From NCBI RefSeq assembly GCF_008728195.1, contig NZ_CP031598.1, positions 4,216,001 through 4,280,000 of the forward strand: DNA of 64,000 nucleotides, in the 5' to 3' direction. This document shows, piece after piece, positions 24,492 to 34,363 of this stretch (positions are counted from its first letter, which is position 1; each line of letters starts with the position of its first letter). The translations under genes and the position numbers were made by a program. The DNA comes from Roseovarius indicus. Lineage in GTDB: Bacteria; Pseudomonadota; Alphaproteobacteria; Rhodobacterales; Rhodobacteraceae. Below the pieces are notes generated by a model. The model was given only the letters and a program-made list of their open reading frames with translations. It was not told where the DNA came from and searched no databases.

Positions 24492-25397
24492 ATGTCCTCG
24501 ATTCAATCGCAATTTCTCGATCTCACCTCTCACAGCGACCGCTACGACGCGATCGACCCGAAAGGCGCATTGCAGGGCAGTGCCAAGGGCAAGGTGGTCT
24601 TCATCGCCGGCGCCTCCCGGGGGATCGGGCAGGCCACGGCGGTGGGTTTTGCCGAGGCCGGGGCGAAGGCCATTTACCTGACGGCCCGGTCCGAGGCGGC
24701 GCTGGGGGAAACCCGCGCCTTGGTCGAGGCGGCCAATCCGGAGACCGCCTGTGCCATCGCCGCCTGCGACGTGACGCGGGCGGCGGAGGTGGAAAAGGCG
24801 GTCACGGAGTGCGTCGCCCGGTTCGGCGCCGTCGACGTGGCGGATGCCAATGCCGGCTACCTCGGCCCCTGGGTGAAGATTGGCGAAACCGACCCCGAAG
24901 GCTGGTGGCATAACTGGGAGGTCAACCTGCGCGGCACCTATCACGTGATCCGCTTCACCCTGCCCCACCTGATCGCCTCGGCCAAGCGGTGGGCGGCGGA
25001 AGGCGGCAGCGGCGGGCATCTCATCCTGCTCTCCTCGATCGGGGCGCAACTGCTGATGCCCGGCGCGTCGGATTACCAGACCTCGAAACACGCCATAAAC
25101 CGGCTTTGCGAATTCGTGCAGACGGATCATGGCGCGGACGGGATCAAGTGCTTCGCCATCCACCCCGGCGGCGTGCCGACCGAGCTGGGCAAGCAGATGC
25201 CCGAGGCGATGCACGCCTACCTGACCGAGACGCCGGACCTGGCGGCGTGCTTTGCCGTGTGGCTGGCCTCTGGCGCCGCCGACTGGGCCAAGGGCCGCTA
25301 CCTGAGCGCCACGTGGGATGTGGGGGAACTGGCGGAAATGCAGAACAGGATTCTGCAAGACGACCTGCTGGTGAACCGCCTGCGCGCGCAGGTCTGA
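24492..25397 (+). CDS. Short-chain dehydrogenase/reductase
   Basis: A 301-residue SDR. It has the cofactor motif GASRGIGQATAVGFAEAG near residue 43, NAG (ADANAGYLGP), catalytic Ser in LLSSIGAQ and the YQTSK catalytic Tyr/Lys pair. The substrate is unknown. An N-terminal extension of about 35 residues precedes the Rossmann fold. The start at 24492 is the ATG nearest the conserved region. Unlinked in function to its neighbours; it shares a bidirectional terminator with the convergent peroxidase gene. Confidence 0.85.
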   Translation: MSSIQSQFLDLTSHSDRYDAIDPKGALQGSAKGKVVFIAGASRGIGQATAVGFAEAGAKAIYLTARSEAALGETRALVEAANPETACAIAACDVTRAAEVEKAVTECVARFGAVDVADANAGYLGPWVKIGETDPEGWWHNWEVNLRGTYHVIRFTLPHLIASAKRWAAEGGSGGHLILLSSIGAQLLMPGASDYQTSKHAINRLCEFVQTDHGADGIKCFAIHPGGVPTELGKQMPEAMHAYLTETPDLAACFAVWLASGAADWAKGRYLSATWDVGELAEMQNRILQDDLLVNRLRAQV

Positions 25398-25440
25398 AAA
25401 AGCCAGGGCGCGGAGGTGATCCGCGCCCTGCCCTGTTTTC
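25396..25440. terminator. Bidirectional terminator between SDR and cytochrome c peroxidase genes
   Basis: An 11-bp stem CAGGGCGCGGA/TCCGCGCCCTG (25404-25414 and 25420-25430) with loop GGTGA. TGTTTTC follows on the plus strand and TTTTTC on the minus strand, so it can serve both convergent genes. Confidence 0.85.
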
Positions 25441-25452
25441 AGGCCAAAGCCG

Positions 25453-26502
25453 TCATTGCACCTCGCCCGTCGGGCGCGGCGTGCCCGAGGTTTCCGCCGG
25501 AAGCACCGGGTAGCTGACCTCCGGAACCTCGCCGGTCAGCGCGCCGAGGAAGGCGACGATGCTGTCGATCTCCTCTTCGTTCAGCTCGGTGCCGAGCTGC
25601 GAGGTGCCCATGATCGCCACAGCCACCTCGAGATCCCAGACCTTGCCCGAATGGAAGTAGGGCGCGGTCAGGGCGATGTTGCGCAGGGGCGCCGCCCGGA
25701 AGACGTAGGAGTCGTCCGCCGTCTCGGTCACCTGGAAGCGGCCCCGGTCATCCGGCGGCAGCACGTCGGCGCCGGGCTTCTCGATCAGGCCGAACGGGAA
25801 GTAGCCGTTGCCGCCCAGGTTGACCCCGTTGTGACACGAGGCGCAGCCCTTATCGAGAAAGATGGCGAGCCCCTCCTTCTGGGCCTCGTCCAGCGCCGCA
25901 TCATCGCCGTTGAGGAAGGCGTCGAACGGGGCGGGCGTGGTCAGCGTCGCCTCGTAAGCCTCGATCGCCTTGGCGAAGTTGTCGAACGTCACCGGGTCGG
26001 CCTCTTCCGGGAAGGACGCTTTGAACCAGTCCACGTATTGCGGCATGGAATTCAGCGTCGCGATGACGTTGTCCGGCGTGTTGGCCATTTCGACACCGGC
26101 CTGAACCGGGCCCTTGGCCTGGGCCTTGAGGTCTTCGGCACGGCCGTCCCAGAACTGGGCCTCGTTGAACACCGCGTTCAGCACGGTGGGCGAGTTGCGC
26201 GGCCCCTTCTGCCAGCCATGCCCGATCGAGGTGGGCATGTTGTCATCCCCGCCGGTGGCGAGGTTGTGGCAGGAGTTGCAGGAGAAGACCCCCGAGGCGG
26301 ACATCCTCGGGTCGAAAAAGAGTGCCTTGCCAAGATCGATCTTGGCTGGGGTAATGGGGTTGTCTGTCATCGCCGGTATGGTCGATGGGACCGGCGAAAA
26401 CATGTCGAGGGCTTCCTCTCTCAAAGCCTCGTCAGCGGTTGCAGATGTGGCGATGGCCACGACCGACACGGTTGCAAGGGCCGTCTGTCGGAAAACGCGC
26501 AT
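25453..26502 (-). CDS. Di-haem cytochrome c peroxidase
   Basis: Reduces hydrogen peroxide in the periplasm with electrons from cytochrome c. The 349-residue precursor has a signal peptide cleaved after about residue 23 (SATADEA), haem motifs CNSCH (75-79) and CASCH (220-224), and the family blocks LGKALFFDPRMS, GPRNSPTVLNAVFNEAQFWDG and TAPYFHSGKVWDLEVAV. The length is typical. The AAGGAGG ribosome site is excellent. It is monocistronic, and an Irr-type iron-control dyad lies 59 bases upstream, consistent with haem/iron regulation. Confidence 0.94.
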   Translation of the reverse strand: MRVFRQTALATVSVVAIATSATADEALREEALDMFSPVPSTIPAMTDNPITPAKIDLGKALFFDPRMSASGVFSCNSCHNLATGGDDNMPTSIGHGWQKGPRNSPTVLNAVFNEAQFWDGRAEDLKAQAKGPVQAGVEMANTPDNVIATLNSMPQYVDWFKASFPEEADPVTFDNFAKAIEAYEATLTTPAPFDAFLNGDDAALDEAQKEGLAIFLDKGCASCHNGVNLGGNGYFPFGLIEKPGADVLPPDDRGRFQVTETADDSYVFRAAPLRNIALTAPYFHSGKVWDLEVAVAIMGTSQLGTELNEEEIDSIVAFLGALTGEVPEVSYPVLPAETSGTPRPTGEVQ

Positions 26503-26815
26503 ATGAACCTCCTTATCAGGTTTGATTGCCGTTTGGGTTACGTTCGCGCGCGGGGCCAGATTAGAGGGATTCTAAGAAATGCGATTTGACCCACCTCAAA
26601 TGCGCGACTGAATGCGCGCCCCGACGGCCGACCCGCCTCCTGCCGCACAGATCGGCATCGTGCGCCGCACATAGCGGCATTTTCGCCAGTTTTGAGCATT
26701 CCGGCGCAAGCACGCTTGCATGTGGGGCTCAAGCGGGTTTATGGCCCCGGTGACGTTGGGGCCGGCCGTTGGCAGGCCTCTTTATTTCCATTGTCCAGAA
26801 GACGCGAGAGAAGCA
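26503..26815. other. Divergent promoter region between peroxidase and sat-cysC
   Basis: A 313-base gap. The left part holds the peroxidase leader and the ICE-like dyad. The right part (about 26600-26815) has short GC-rich inverted segments but no clear sulfur-regulator site or hairpin that I can support. No gene is seen. Confidence 0.5.
26561..26575 (-). promoter_or_regulatory. ICE/Irr-like dyad upstream of the cytochrome c peroxidase gene
   Basis: TTAGAGGGATTCTAA matches the iron-control element core (TTAGAA, three bases, TTCTAA) at 11 of 12 positions. Irr is the haem-responsive regulator of alphaproteobacteria, and haem-protein genes including ccpA are among its reported or predicted targets. 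Binding here is an inference from the match and the position. Confidence 0.5.
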
Positions 26816-28528
26816 ATGTCTTATTCGAACCTGGCTCCGATCCCCGAGCTGTATGTCTCCTACGATTCCGCCCAGAAACTGAAGGTCGAAGCCGGCGACC
26901 TGACAAGCTGGGACATGAGCCCGCGCCAGATCTGCGATCTCGAGCTTCTGATGAATGGCGGCTTCAACCCGCTCAAGGGTTTCCTGACCGAGGCCGACTA
27001 TGACGGCGTCGTCGAGAACATGCGCCTGGCCGACGGCTCGCTCTGGCCGATGCCGATCACGCTGGACGTCTCGGAATCCTTCGCCGAGGGCATCGAACTG
27101 GGCCAGGACATCGCGCTGCGCGACCAGGAAGGCGTGATCCTCGCCACCATGACCGTCACCGACCGCTGGACACCTGACAAGTCGCGCGAGGCCGAGAAGG
27201 TGTTCGGTGCCGACGACCAGGCCCACCCGGCCGTCGACTACCTGCACAACACCGCCGGCAAGGTCTATCTCGGCGGCCCGATCGTGGGCATCCAGCAACC
27301 GGTGCATTACGATTTCCGCGCCCGCCGCGACACGCCCAACGAACTGCGCGCCTATTTCCGCAAGCTGGGCTGGCGCAAGGTCGTGGCCTTCCAGACCCGC
27401 AACCCGCTGCACCGCGCGCACCAGGAACTGACCTTCCGCGCCGCCAAGGAAGTGGAAGCCAACCTGCTGATCCACCCCGTCGTGGGCATGACCAAGCCGG
27501 GCGACGTGGATCACTTCACCCGCGTGCGCTGCTACGAGGCGGTGATCGACAAGTACCCGGGCTCGACCACCACGATGAGCCTGCTGAACCTCGCCATGCG
27601 CATGGCCGGCCCCCGCGAGGCGGTCTGGCACGGGCTCATCCGCCGCAACCACGGCTGCACCCACTTCATCGTCGGCCGCGACCATGCCGGCCCCGGCAAG
27701 AACAGCCAGGGCGAGGATTTCTACGGGCCGTATGACGCGCAGGACCTGTTCCGCGAGCACCAGGACGAGATCGGCATCGAAATGGTCGACTTCAAGCACA
27801 TGGTCTATGTGCAGGAGCGCGCCCAGTACGAGCCGATGGACGCGATCGAGGACAAGGACAAGGTCACGATCCTGAACATCTCCGGCACCGAACTGCGCCG
27901 CCGGCTGTCGGAAGGGCTCGAGATCCCCGACTGGTTCTCCTTCCCGGAAGTGGTCAAGGAACTGCGCCGCACCAAGCCGCCGCGCTCCGACCAGGGCTTC
28001 ACCGTGTTCTTCACCGGCTTCTCCGGCTCGGGCAAGTCGACCATCGCCAACGCGCTGATGGTCAAGCTGATGGAGATGGGCGGCCGCCCGGTCACGCTGC
28101 TCGACGGCGATATCGTGCGCAAGAACCTCTCCAGCGAGCTGGGCTTCTCGAAAGAGCATCGCGACCTCAACATCCAGCGGATCGGCTATGTCGCCTCGGA
28201 GATCACCAAGAATGGCGGCATCGCCATCTGTGCCCCGATCGCGCCCTACGCCAACACCCGCCGCAAGGTGCGCCAGGCCATCGAGGAATACGGCGCCTTC
28301 TGCGAAGTGCACGTGGCCACCTCGCTCGAGGAATGCGAACGGCGCGACCGCAAGGGCCTCTACAAGCTGGCACGCGAGGGCAAGATCAAGGAATTCACCG
28401 GCATCTCCGACCCCTATGACGTGCCCGAAAACCCCGAACTGCGGGTCGAGACCGAAGGCACCGATGTCGACAACTGCGCACACCAGGTGATCCTGAAGCT
28501 CGAACAGATGGGCCTGATCGCGGGCTGA
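26816..28528 (+). CDS. Bifunctional sulfate adenylyltransferase/adenylylsulfate kinase
   Basis: A 570-residue fusion that makes APS and then PAPS from sulfate. Residues to about 390 are a single-chain ATP sulfurylase (PUA-like start, QTRNPLHRAHQELTF with the HxxH phosphate site, GRDHAGPGKNS); residues about 395-570 are APS kinase (P-loop GFSGSGKST, DGDIVRKNL, RIGYVASEI). The start at 26816 gives the natural MSYSNLAPIPELY N-terminus. It serves assimilatory sulfate activation or sulfonation. The cys reductase genes are not nearby, so it is a stand-alone unit here. Confidence 0.95.
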   Translation: MSYSNLAPIPELYVSYDSAQKLKVEAGDLTSWDMSPRQICDLELLMNGGFNPLKGFLTEADYDGVVENMRLADGSLWPMPITLDVSESFAEGIELGQDIALRDQEGVILATMTVTDRWTPDKSREAEKVFGADDQAHPAVDYLHNTAGKVYLGGPIVGIQQPVHYDFRARRDTPNELRAYFRKLGWRKVVAFQTRNPLHRAHQELTFRAAKEVEANLLIHPVVGMTKPGDVDHFTRVRCYEAVIDKYPGSTTTMSLLNLAMRMAGPREAVWHGLIRRNHGCTHFIVGRDHAGPGKNSQGEDFYGPYDAQDLFREHQDEIGIEMVDFKHMVYVQERAQYEPMDAIEDKDKVTILNISGTELRRRLSEGLEIPDWFSFPEVVKELRRTKPPRSDQGFTVFFTGFSGSGKSTIANALMVKLMEMGGRPVTLLDGDIVRKNLSSELGFSKEHRDLNIQRIGYVASEITKNGGIAICAPIAPYANTRRKVRQAIEEYGAFCEVHVATSLEECERRDRKGLYKLAREGKIKEFTGISDPYDVPENPELRVETEGTDVDNCAHQVILKLEQMGLIAG

Positions 28529-28665
28529 CGCGCGGCACAGGCGAAACGGATTGGCGGGCGGTCCCTCGGGGCCGCCCGTTGCCGTTTCGGGCCTGCCGGC
28601 GCCCCGGGCCTGACCCGGGGCGAGAGGGTTGGTCATGGCCTGCGGACTGCGCTAGAGGCAGGGGC

Positions 28666-29361
28666 ATGTACGCCATCGCGCTCACCTCCATTCCCCCGCG
28701 CCTGCCCCGCCTGGGGCCGGTGCTGGCCTCGCTGCTGGCGCAGGATCCGGCGCCGGCGCGGGTGCTGCTGTGCCTGCCGGAGGCATGGCGGCGGTTTCCG
28801 GGACCGGTGGCGGTGCCCGCCCTGCCCGATGGCGTCGAGCTCGTCACGGCAGACGCGGATTTCGGACCGGCAACAAAGGCGATCGCCCCGGCGCGGGCGT
28901 TGACGGGGCACATCGACCACCTGATCTATTGCGACGACGACTGGCTCATGCCGCCCGGCTGGGCCAGCGCCCTCCTGACGGCACAGCGGCCGGGCGAGGC
29001 AGTGGCGGCGAGCGGCTGGTCGGTCGACCGGCTGAAACGCCAGAGTACGGCGAAACCCGGCTGCGTGGATATCGCCCAGGGCTTCTCGGGCGTGCTGATC
29101 GATCCGCGCTGGCTGGCAGGACAGGAGATCGCCCCGCCCGCCGAGGCCCGGGCGGCCGACGATATCTGGCTCTCGGGACAGCTGGCGCAGCAGGGCGTTG
29201 CGATCCAGCTGGCCGAGACCGCGCGGAAGGGAATAACCCCCGCCTTCGATGACGCCCACGCGCTGCAGGATGCGGTGATCGACGGACGCGGGCGCCACGC
29301 GGCCAACATGGCCTGCGTGGAGACGCTCACACGGCGATACGGGATATGGCCCGCGCCTTGA
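28666..29361 (+). CDS. Glycosyltransferase family 2-like (GT-A) protein
   Basis: A 231-residue protein. The N-terminus MYAIALTSIPPRLPRLGPVLASLL, the DADFGPATK turn and the metal-binding YCDDDWLMPPGW (near residue 88) point to a GT-A nucleotide-sugar transferase of the type found in surface polysaccharide clusters. Donor and acceptor cannot be read. No membrane segment. Its 3' end faces a fucosyltransferase-like gene on the other strand, with paired repeat copies between them. Confidence 0.75.
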   Translation: MYAIALTSIPPRLPRLGPVLASLLAQDPAPARVLLCLPEAWRRFPGPVAVPALPDGVELVTADADFGPATKAIAPARALTGHIDHLIYCDDDWLMPPGWASALLTAQRPGEAVAASGWSVDRLKRQSTAKPGCVDIAQGFSGVLIDPRWLAGQEIAPPAEARAADDIWLSGQLAQQGVAIQLAETARKGITPAFDDAHALQDAVIDGRGRHAANMACVETLTRRYGIWPAP

Positions 29362-29393
29362 CCACCGGGGGGTCCGCCCCGATCGGTCGGATG

Positions 29394-29493
29394 CCTCCGG
29401 CGGGGATATTTCGGGCCAGAAGAAACACCGGGCGCCCTGCAGCTTCTTCTTGGTCGCAAGTATCCCGGGGAGTTTGAGGGGCTGGCCCCTCAA
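29394..29493. repeat. Dispersed 3'-end repeat, copies B1 and B2 in inverted pair
   Basis: Between the convergent glycosyltransferase genes, one copy reads forward (GGGGATATTTCGGGCC then AGAAGAAA, about 29402-29425) and one reads reverse (TTCTTCTTGGTCGC then AAGTATCCCGGGG, 29444-29470). The reverse copy is followed by a hairpin TTGAGGGG/CCCCTCAA (29474-29493). The pair probably marks the 3' ends of both genes. Confidence 0.75.
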
Positions 29494-29544
29494 GGCCTGC
29501 GTGGCCTGAACGCAAACTCACCGGCTGCGCCGCACGGCGCGCGA

Positions 29545-30429
29545 TCAGGAAAGGGACGGTTCGGGGCGGTCTTCCGCCACGGCCTTTGCCGCGCGCCAGT
29601 AGAAATCGCCGTAGGAGGCCGCCGCCGGAATGGCCGCTTCGAGCCCCGGACGCCGGGCGGCGTAATCCTCTTCGGACATGGTCAGAAGCGCGGCGTGCAT
29701 CTCGGCCTCCGACTGGCAGAGGATCATGCCCGACGTGTCCATGAAATCGCCGATGTTCGGACAGCCCCAGTAGATCGGCACCGTCCGGCAGAGCACCGCG
29801 TCGACCAGTTTCTCGGTGAAGTAGTTCCGCTCCTGCACGTTCTCGATGATCAGCGAATAGCGGTAGGGCGCCAGCCCCTCGGCCTTGGTGTCAAACGGTT
29901 TGTAGCCGCGTCCCATCACGTCGACCGGCAGGCCCTCGGCCCGCACCCGCTCGACCAGCCGGTGGCGCAGGGCGTGGCCCGCCTGCGAGCGTTTCTTCGA
30001 GGCGATGAGCGAGCACATCGCGTGCTTGGTCATGTCCCGCGACCGCCAGTCGCGGACCCAGGTGCTGCCATAGGGAAAGAAAATCCCGTTGGGCACGCGC
30101 GCCAGCAGATCCTCGTTGTAGCTGAGGATCCGGTGATAGCGGCGCGCGGCGCGGATCACGCGTTTCTGCGTGCCGCCATGGATGGCCGTGGGCTCGGCCA
30201 TGACGACCGACACCTGCGCCCGCGTGCCAAGCCCCGGCCAGGCGAGATAGTAGCTTTGCGGGAAGCCCACCAGGTGATCGGTGGCGGCAAGATCGGCAAT
30301 CGTCCCTCCCGCCAGCCGGTCGGGCCGGCCCAGCGGCCAGAGCAGCCGGTCGAGCGATACGCGCCCGCGGCGCAGCCCCGGCTTGATGTCGGGCGTCATG
30401 ACGGCAACGGCAGGGGTGAGGTCTGGCAT
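29545..30429 (-). CDS. Fucosyltransferase-like glycosyltransferase (GT10 type)
   Basis: A 294-residue protein. The C-terminal half has IIENVQERNYFTEKLVDAVL followed by CRTVPIYWGCPNI, the hallmark of alpha-1,3/4-fucosyltransferases and related GDP-sugar transferases (the FENS...YVTEKL...VPVYWG pattern). LIASKKRSQAGHALRHRL gives the usual basic donor-binding helix. The start at 30429 is the ATG giving MPDLTPAVAVM. With the neighbouring GT-A gene it suggests decoration of a surface glycan, but no polysaccharide locus surrounds them. Confidence 0.8.
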   Translation of the reverse strand: MPDLTPAVAVMTPDIKPGLRRGRVSLDRLLWPLGRPDRLAGGTIADLAATDHLVGFPQSYYLAWPGLGTRAQVSVVMAEPTAIHGGTQKRVIRAARRYHRILSYNEDLLARVPNGIFFPYGSTWVRDWRSRDMTKHAMCSLIASKKRSQAGHALRHRLVERVRAEGLPVDVMGRGYKPFDTKAEGLAPYRYSLIIENVQERNYFTEKLVDAVLCRTVPIYWGCPNIGDFMDTSGMILCQSEAEMHAALLTMSEEDYAARRPGLEAAIPAAASYGDFYWRAAKAVAEDRPEPSLS

Positions 30430-30729
30430 CGAAGGCTCCGCTTGGCAGGCAGGGTCATACGGGCAATTCCGCCGGGGGGCAATCGGGGGCGGGCGGCGCC
30501 CGGTGCCGCCACACCGGGCCCTCCAACCCGTGGGTTCCGGCGCACGGGCCGACACAACATCTTGTCGGCGGGCGGATTCTTATCCACAATACACGCAGGC
30601 GGCGCCGGCCCGCGGCGGAACCGCTTTACCGGGGCGGCGTTCCCCGGTATCGGTGGCCCCGCAGACCCGACCAGCCAGGAGACGCGCCTTGAGCCCTGCC
30701 CTTCAGCCCCACGCCGCCAAGGCCCGGCC
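30430..30729. other. Divergent region with a perfect DnaA box and a leader frame
   Basis: A 300-base gap between the fucosyltransferase-like gene and the flavin reductase. TTATCCACA, an exact DnaA box, is at 30580-30588. A possible promoter for the plus-strand gene is TTGTCG, 17 bases, CACAAT (about 30562-30590). A short leader frame at 30689-30733 precedes the flavin reductase. Confidence 0.45.
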
Positions 30730-30733
30730 GTGA
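30689..30733 (+). CDS. Possible 14-codon leader peptide coupled to the flavin reductase
   Basis: TTG at 30689 lies seven bases after a good AGGAG (30677-30681) and opens a 14-codon frame encoding (M)SPALQPHAAKARP. Its stop overlaps the GTG start of the flavin reductase (GTGA). It may be a coupling leader, or the sign of a frameshift in the true N-terminus of the reductase. Confidence 0.35.
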   Translation: MSPALQPHAAKARP

Positions 30734-31218
30734 ACGCCGCGCGAGAGGCCTTCATCGCCGCCATGCGGCAGGTCGCGGCGACGGTCACCGTGGTCACCAC
30801 CGACGGGCCGGCGGGCCAGATGGGCGCGACGGTCAGCGCCTTTACCTCGCTGTCCGCCGATCCGCCCTCGGTGCTGGTCTGCCTGAAGGCCGACAGCCGG
30901 ATCGCCAAGGCGGTGCGCGGCAACGGGGTGTTCTGCGTCAACGTGCTGCCCGAGGATGCGGTGGCGGTGGCGCAGGCCTTTTCCGGCGTCTTCGACCACG
31001 AGCGCGACAACCGGTTCGAGGGCGTCGAGATTTCGAACACCGAATTCGGGCCCATCCTGCCGCGCGCCACGGCCTTCACTTGTTCGCTCAATCACCGCCA
31101 CGTGCATGGCAGCCATGCCATCTGCATCGGCGACGTGACCGGGATCTCGAATGCCGGGGAAAAGCCGCTGACCTACATGAGCGGATCGTTCCATATCGTC
31201 CGGCCGCAGGAACTGTGA
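30730..31218 (+). CDS. Flavin reductase family protein (HpaC/flavoredoxin-like)
   Basis: A 162-residue FMN-binding split-barrel reductase that supplies reduced flavin to a partner monooxygenase. The pattern FIAAMRQVAATVTVVTT, the flavin-site GATVSAFTSLSADPPSVLVC and the C-terminal HRHVHGSHAICIGDV are typical. The start is GTG at 30730, with AAGG eight bases upstream; the alternative is ATG at about 30763. No monooxygenase partner is adjacent. Confidence 0.85.
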   Translation: MNAAREAFIAAMRQVAATVTVVTTDGPAGQMGATVSAFTSLSADPPSVLVCLKADSRIAKAVRGNGVFCVNVLPEDAVAVAQAFSGVFDHERDNRFEGVEISNTEFGPILPRATAFTCSLNHRHVHGSHAICIGDVTGISNAGEKPLTYMSGSFHIVRPQEL

Positions 31219-31377
31219 AGGCCACCCGGAACCGGCTGCACCTAACAATCCTGCGTTGAAACGTGCCCTGCCGACATTTTTCTTTGCCCCGCCGCGAAAT
31301 TAATAGTGGCCGGTCATATTGTCGCCGATTTTCTCCCGCCAAATACAACCAGGTCGGGAAAACAGGGGTCCGTGGGA

Positions 31378-31992
31378 ATGAAACGGCTCGAAAACATATA
31401 CGAGGGCGAGTGGAAGACGGTGTCGCTGACGGCGACGGCCCTGGGCCTCACCGTGCGCGAGCGGTTCGAACGCTTCAGGTTCGAGGCCATGTCGGAACTG
31501 GTGCTGCGGTTGGCCGGCGGGCTGATGGTGGCCGGGTCGACCATGCTCTGGCTGGTGCTGCCGATCGGGGCCGGAACCGAAAAGCTTGTCTCGCACAGCC
31601 TTCTGGCCGCGCTGGTGACGGCCGTCGGGTTGTTCGTCTACGCCTATGGCACGCGCGGCTTTCGCCGCCAGCTGTCGCTGGATGCCAAGCGGGGCCTGCT
31701 GTCGCTGACCAAGATCAACATGAACGAGCAGGGGCGCGTGGTCCGCTCGATCAGGATCAACGATATCGAAAGCCTGTACCTGCGCCGGCCCGCCGCGGGC
31801 ACGTCTCAGGCATCGCTGCATGTGCGCGTCGCCGGTCAGGAAAACCCGATCCTTGCCCTGACCGGGGCGGTGGACGAGCTGGAAGAGATCCACCAGGACC
31901 TGTGCGAGATCATCCAGCTGTCGGGCGCCGAAAGCCAGCCGGAGCCGACCCCCTCGCGGGCGCACCTGGGCAAACGACTCCAATCTGCCTGA
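31378..31992 (+). CDS. Membrane protein of unknown function
   Basis: A 204-residue protein with two membrane helices (about 42-62 and 70-90) and a cytosolic C-terminal domain that starts after RRQLSLDAKRG and looks like a beta-rich membrane-attached (PH-like) domain: LLSLTKINMNEQGRVVRSI. I do not recognise a named family. The start at 31378 is preferred over 31306 because the first 24 residues of the longer form are poorly conserved in character. A clear terminator follows. Confidence 0.65.
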   Translation: MKRLENIYEGEWKTVSLTATALGLTVRERFERFRFEAMSELVLRLAGGLMVAGSTMLWLVLPIGAGTEKLVSHSLLAALVTAVGLFVYAYGTRGFRRQLSLDAKRGLLSLTKINMNEQGRVVRSIRINDIESLYLRRPAAGTSQASLHVRVAGQENPILALTGAVDELEEIHQDLCEIIQLSGAESQPEPTPSRAHLGKRLQSA

Positions 31993-32036
31993 ATTGCGGT
32001 GTCCCTCATTTGATGTGAGACTTTTCAGGACGCACA

Positions 32037-32065
32037 GGGGCCGCCGTCACCGGCGGCTCCTTTTT
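32037..32065 (+). terminator. Rho-independent terminator of the 31378 gene
   Basis: GCCGCCG/CGGCGGC with loop TCAC (extended to about 10 bp by flanking pairs) followed by TTTTT at 32061-32065. Confidence 0.88.
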
Positions 32066-32084
32066 GTTGCTTGAACCGTCACCG

Positions 32085-32118
32085 CAAAGGAAAAGGGCCG
32101 CCCCGGAGGGCGGCCCTT
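32085..32118 (-). terminator. Rho-independent terminator of groESL
   Basis: A perfect 10-bp stem AAGGGCCGCC/GGCGGCCCTT (32093-32102 and 32109-32118) with a T-rich run on the minus strand. It lies 29 bases past the groEL stop. Confidence 0.9.
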
Positions 32119-32147
32119 CTTGAGTTCTGTGCGCAGACTTCGGCAGA

Positions 32148-33824
<1,677 letters not shown>

Positions 33825-33846
33825 TCAGTTAGACGATCCGGGGCGT

Positions 33847-34158
33847 TCAGGCGGCCTTGGCAGCCTTGTCACCGTCCATGATGCCCAGAATGTCGCTTTC
33901 CTTCATGATCAGCAGCTCTTCACCGTCGAGCGTGATCTCGGTGCCCGACCATTTGCCGAACAGGATGCGATCGCCGGCTTTCACGTCGAGCGCGATGCGG
34001 TCACCGTCATCGTCACGGGTGCCGGCGCCAACGGCGACGACTTCGCCTTCCTGCGGTTTTTCCTTGGCGCTGTCGGGAATGATCAGCCCGCCAGAGGTTT
34101 TTTCTTCGCTCTCAACGCGGCGAACAAGCACGCGGTCATGCAGCGGTTTAAATGCCAT
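33847..34158 (-). CDS. groS: 10 kDa co-chaperonin GroES
   Basis: A 103-residue co-chaperonin. [21 protein letters not shown], the mobile loop [16 protein letters not shown] and the C-terminal [12 protein letters not shown] are standard. The start at 34158 is chosen over an upstream ATG at 34191 that adds non-homologous residues. First gene of the operon, downstream of the CIRCE element. Confidence 0.97.
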   Translation of the reverse strand: MAFKPLHDRVLVRRVESEEKTSGGLIIPDSAKEKPQEGEVVAVGAGTRDDDGDRIALDVKAGDRILFGKWSGTEITLDGEELLIMKESDILGIMDGDKAAKAA

Positions 34159-34210
34159 TGCTTTGGCTCCTTGGCTCAAAGTTTCCTCCAATCGTCCCGT
34201 CCCAGGACGA

Positions 34211-34237
34211 TTAGCACTCGTCGCTGGTGAGTGCTAA
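34211..34237 (-). promoter_or_regulatory. CIRCE element (HrcA operator)
   Basis: TTAGCACTC, nine bases, GAGTGCTAA: an exact match to the CIRCE consensus, 53 bases before the groES start. HrcA bound here represses groESL until heat stress. Confidence 0.97.
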
Positions 34238-34242
34238 CGGCG

Positions 34243-34273
34243 AATAGCTAGGCGCTGGTCGCGAACCTGTCAA
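34243..34273 (-). promoter_or_regulatory. Candidate groES promoter
   Basis: TTGACA, an exact -35, at 34268-34273 on the minus strand; the -10 region reads TAGCTATT (34243-34250) and is a poor match. The CIRCE element lies just downstream, as expected for repression. Confidence 0.5.
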
Positions 34274-34363
34274 CATCCCGTGATGCATTTTTTTGAAAGA
34301 GGGTTTGCGGCCCGGGCATGGGGCCAATAGGTTTCCGCCAACCGGGGGCGGAAAGGAGTTGTC

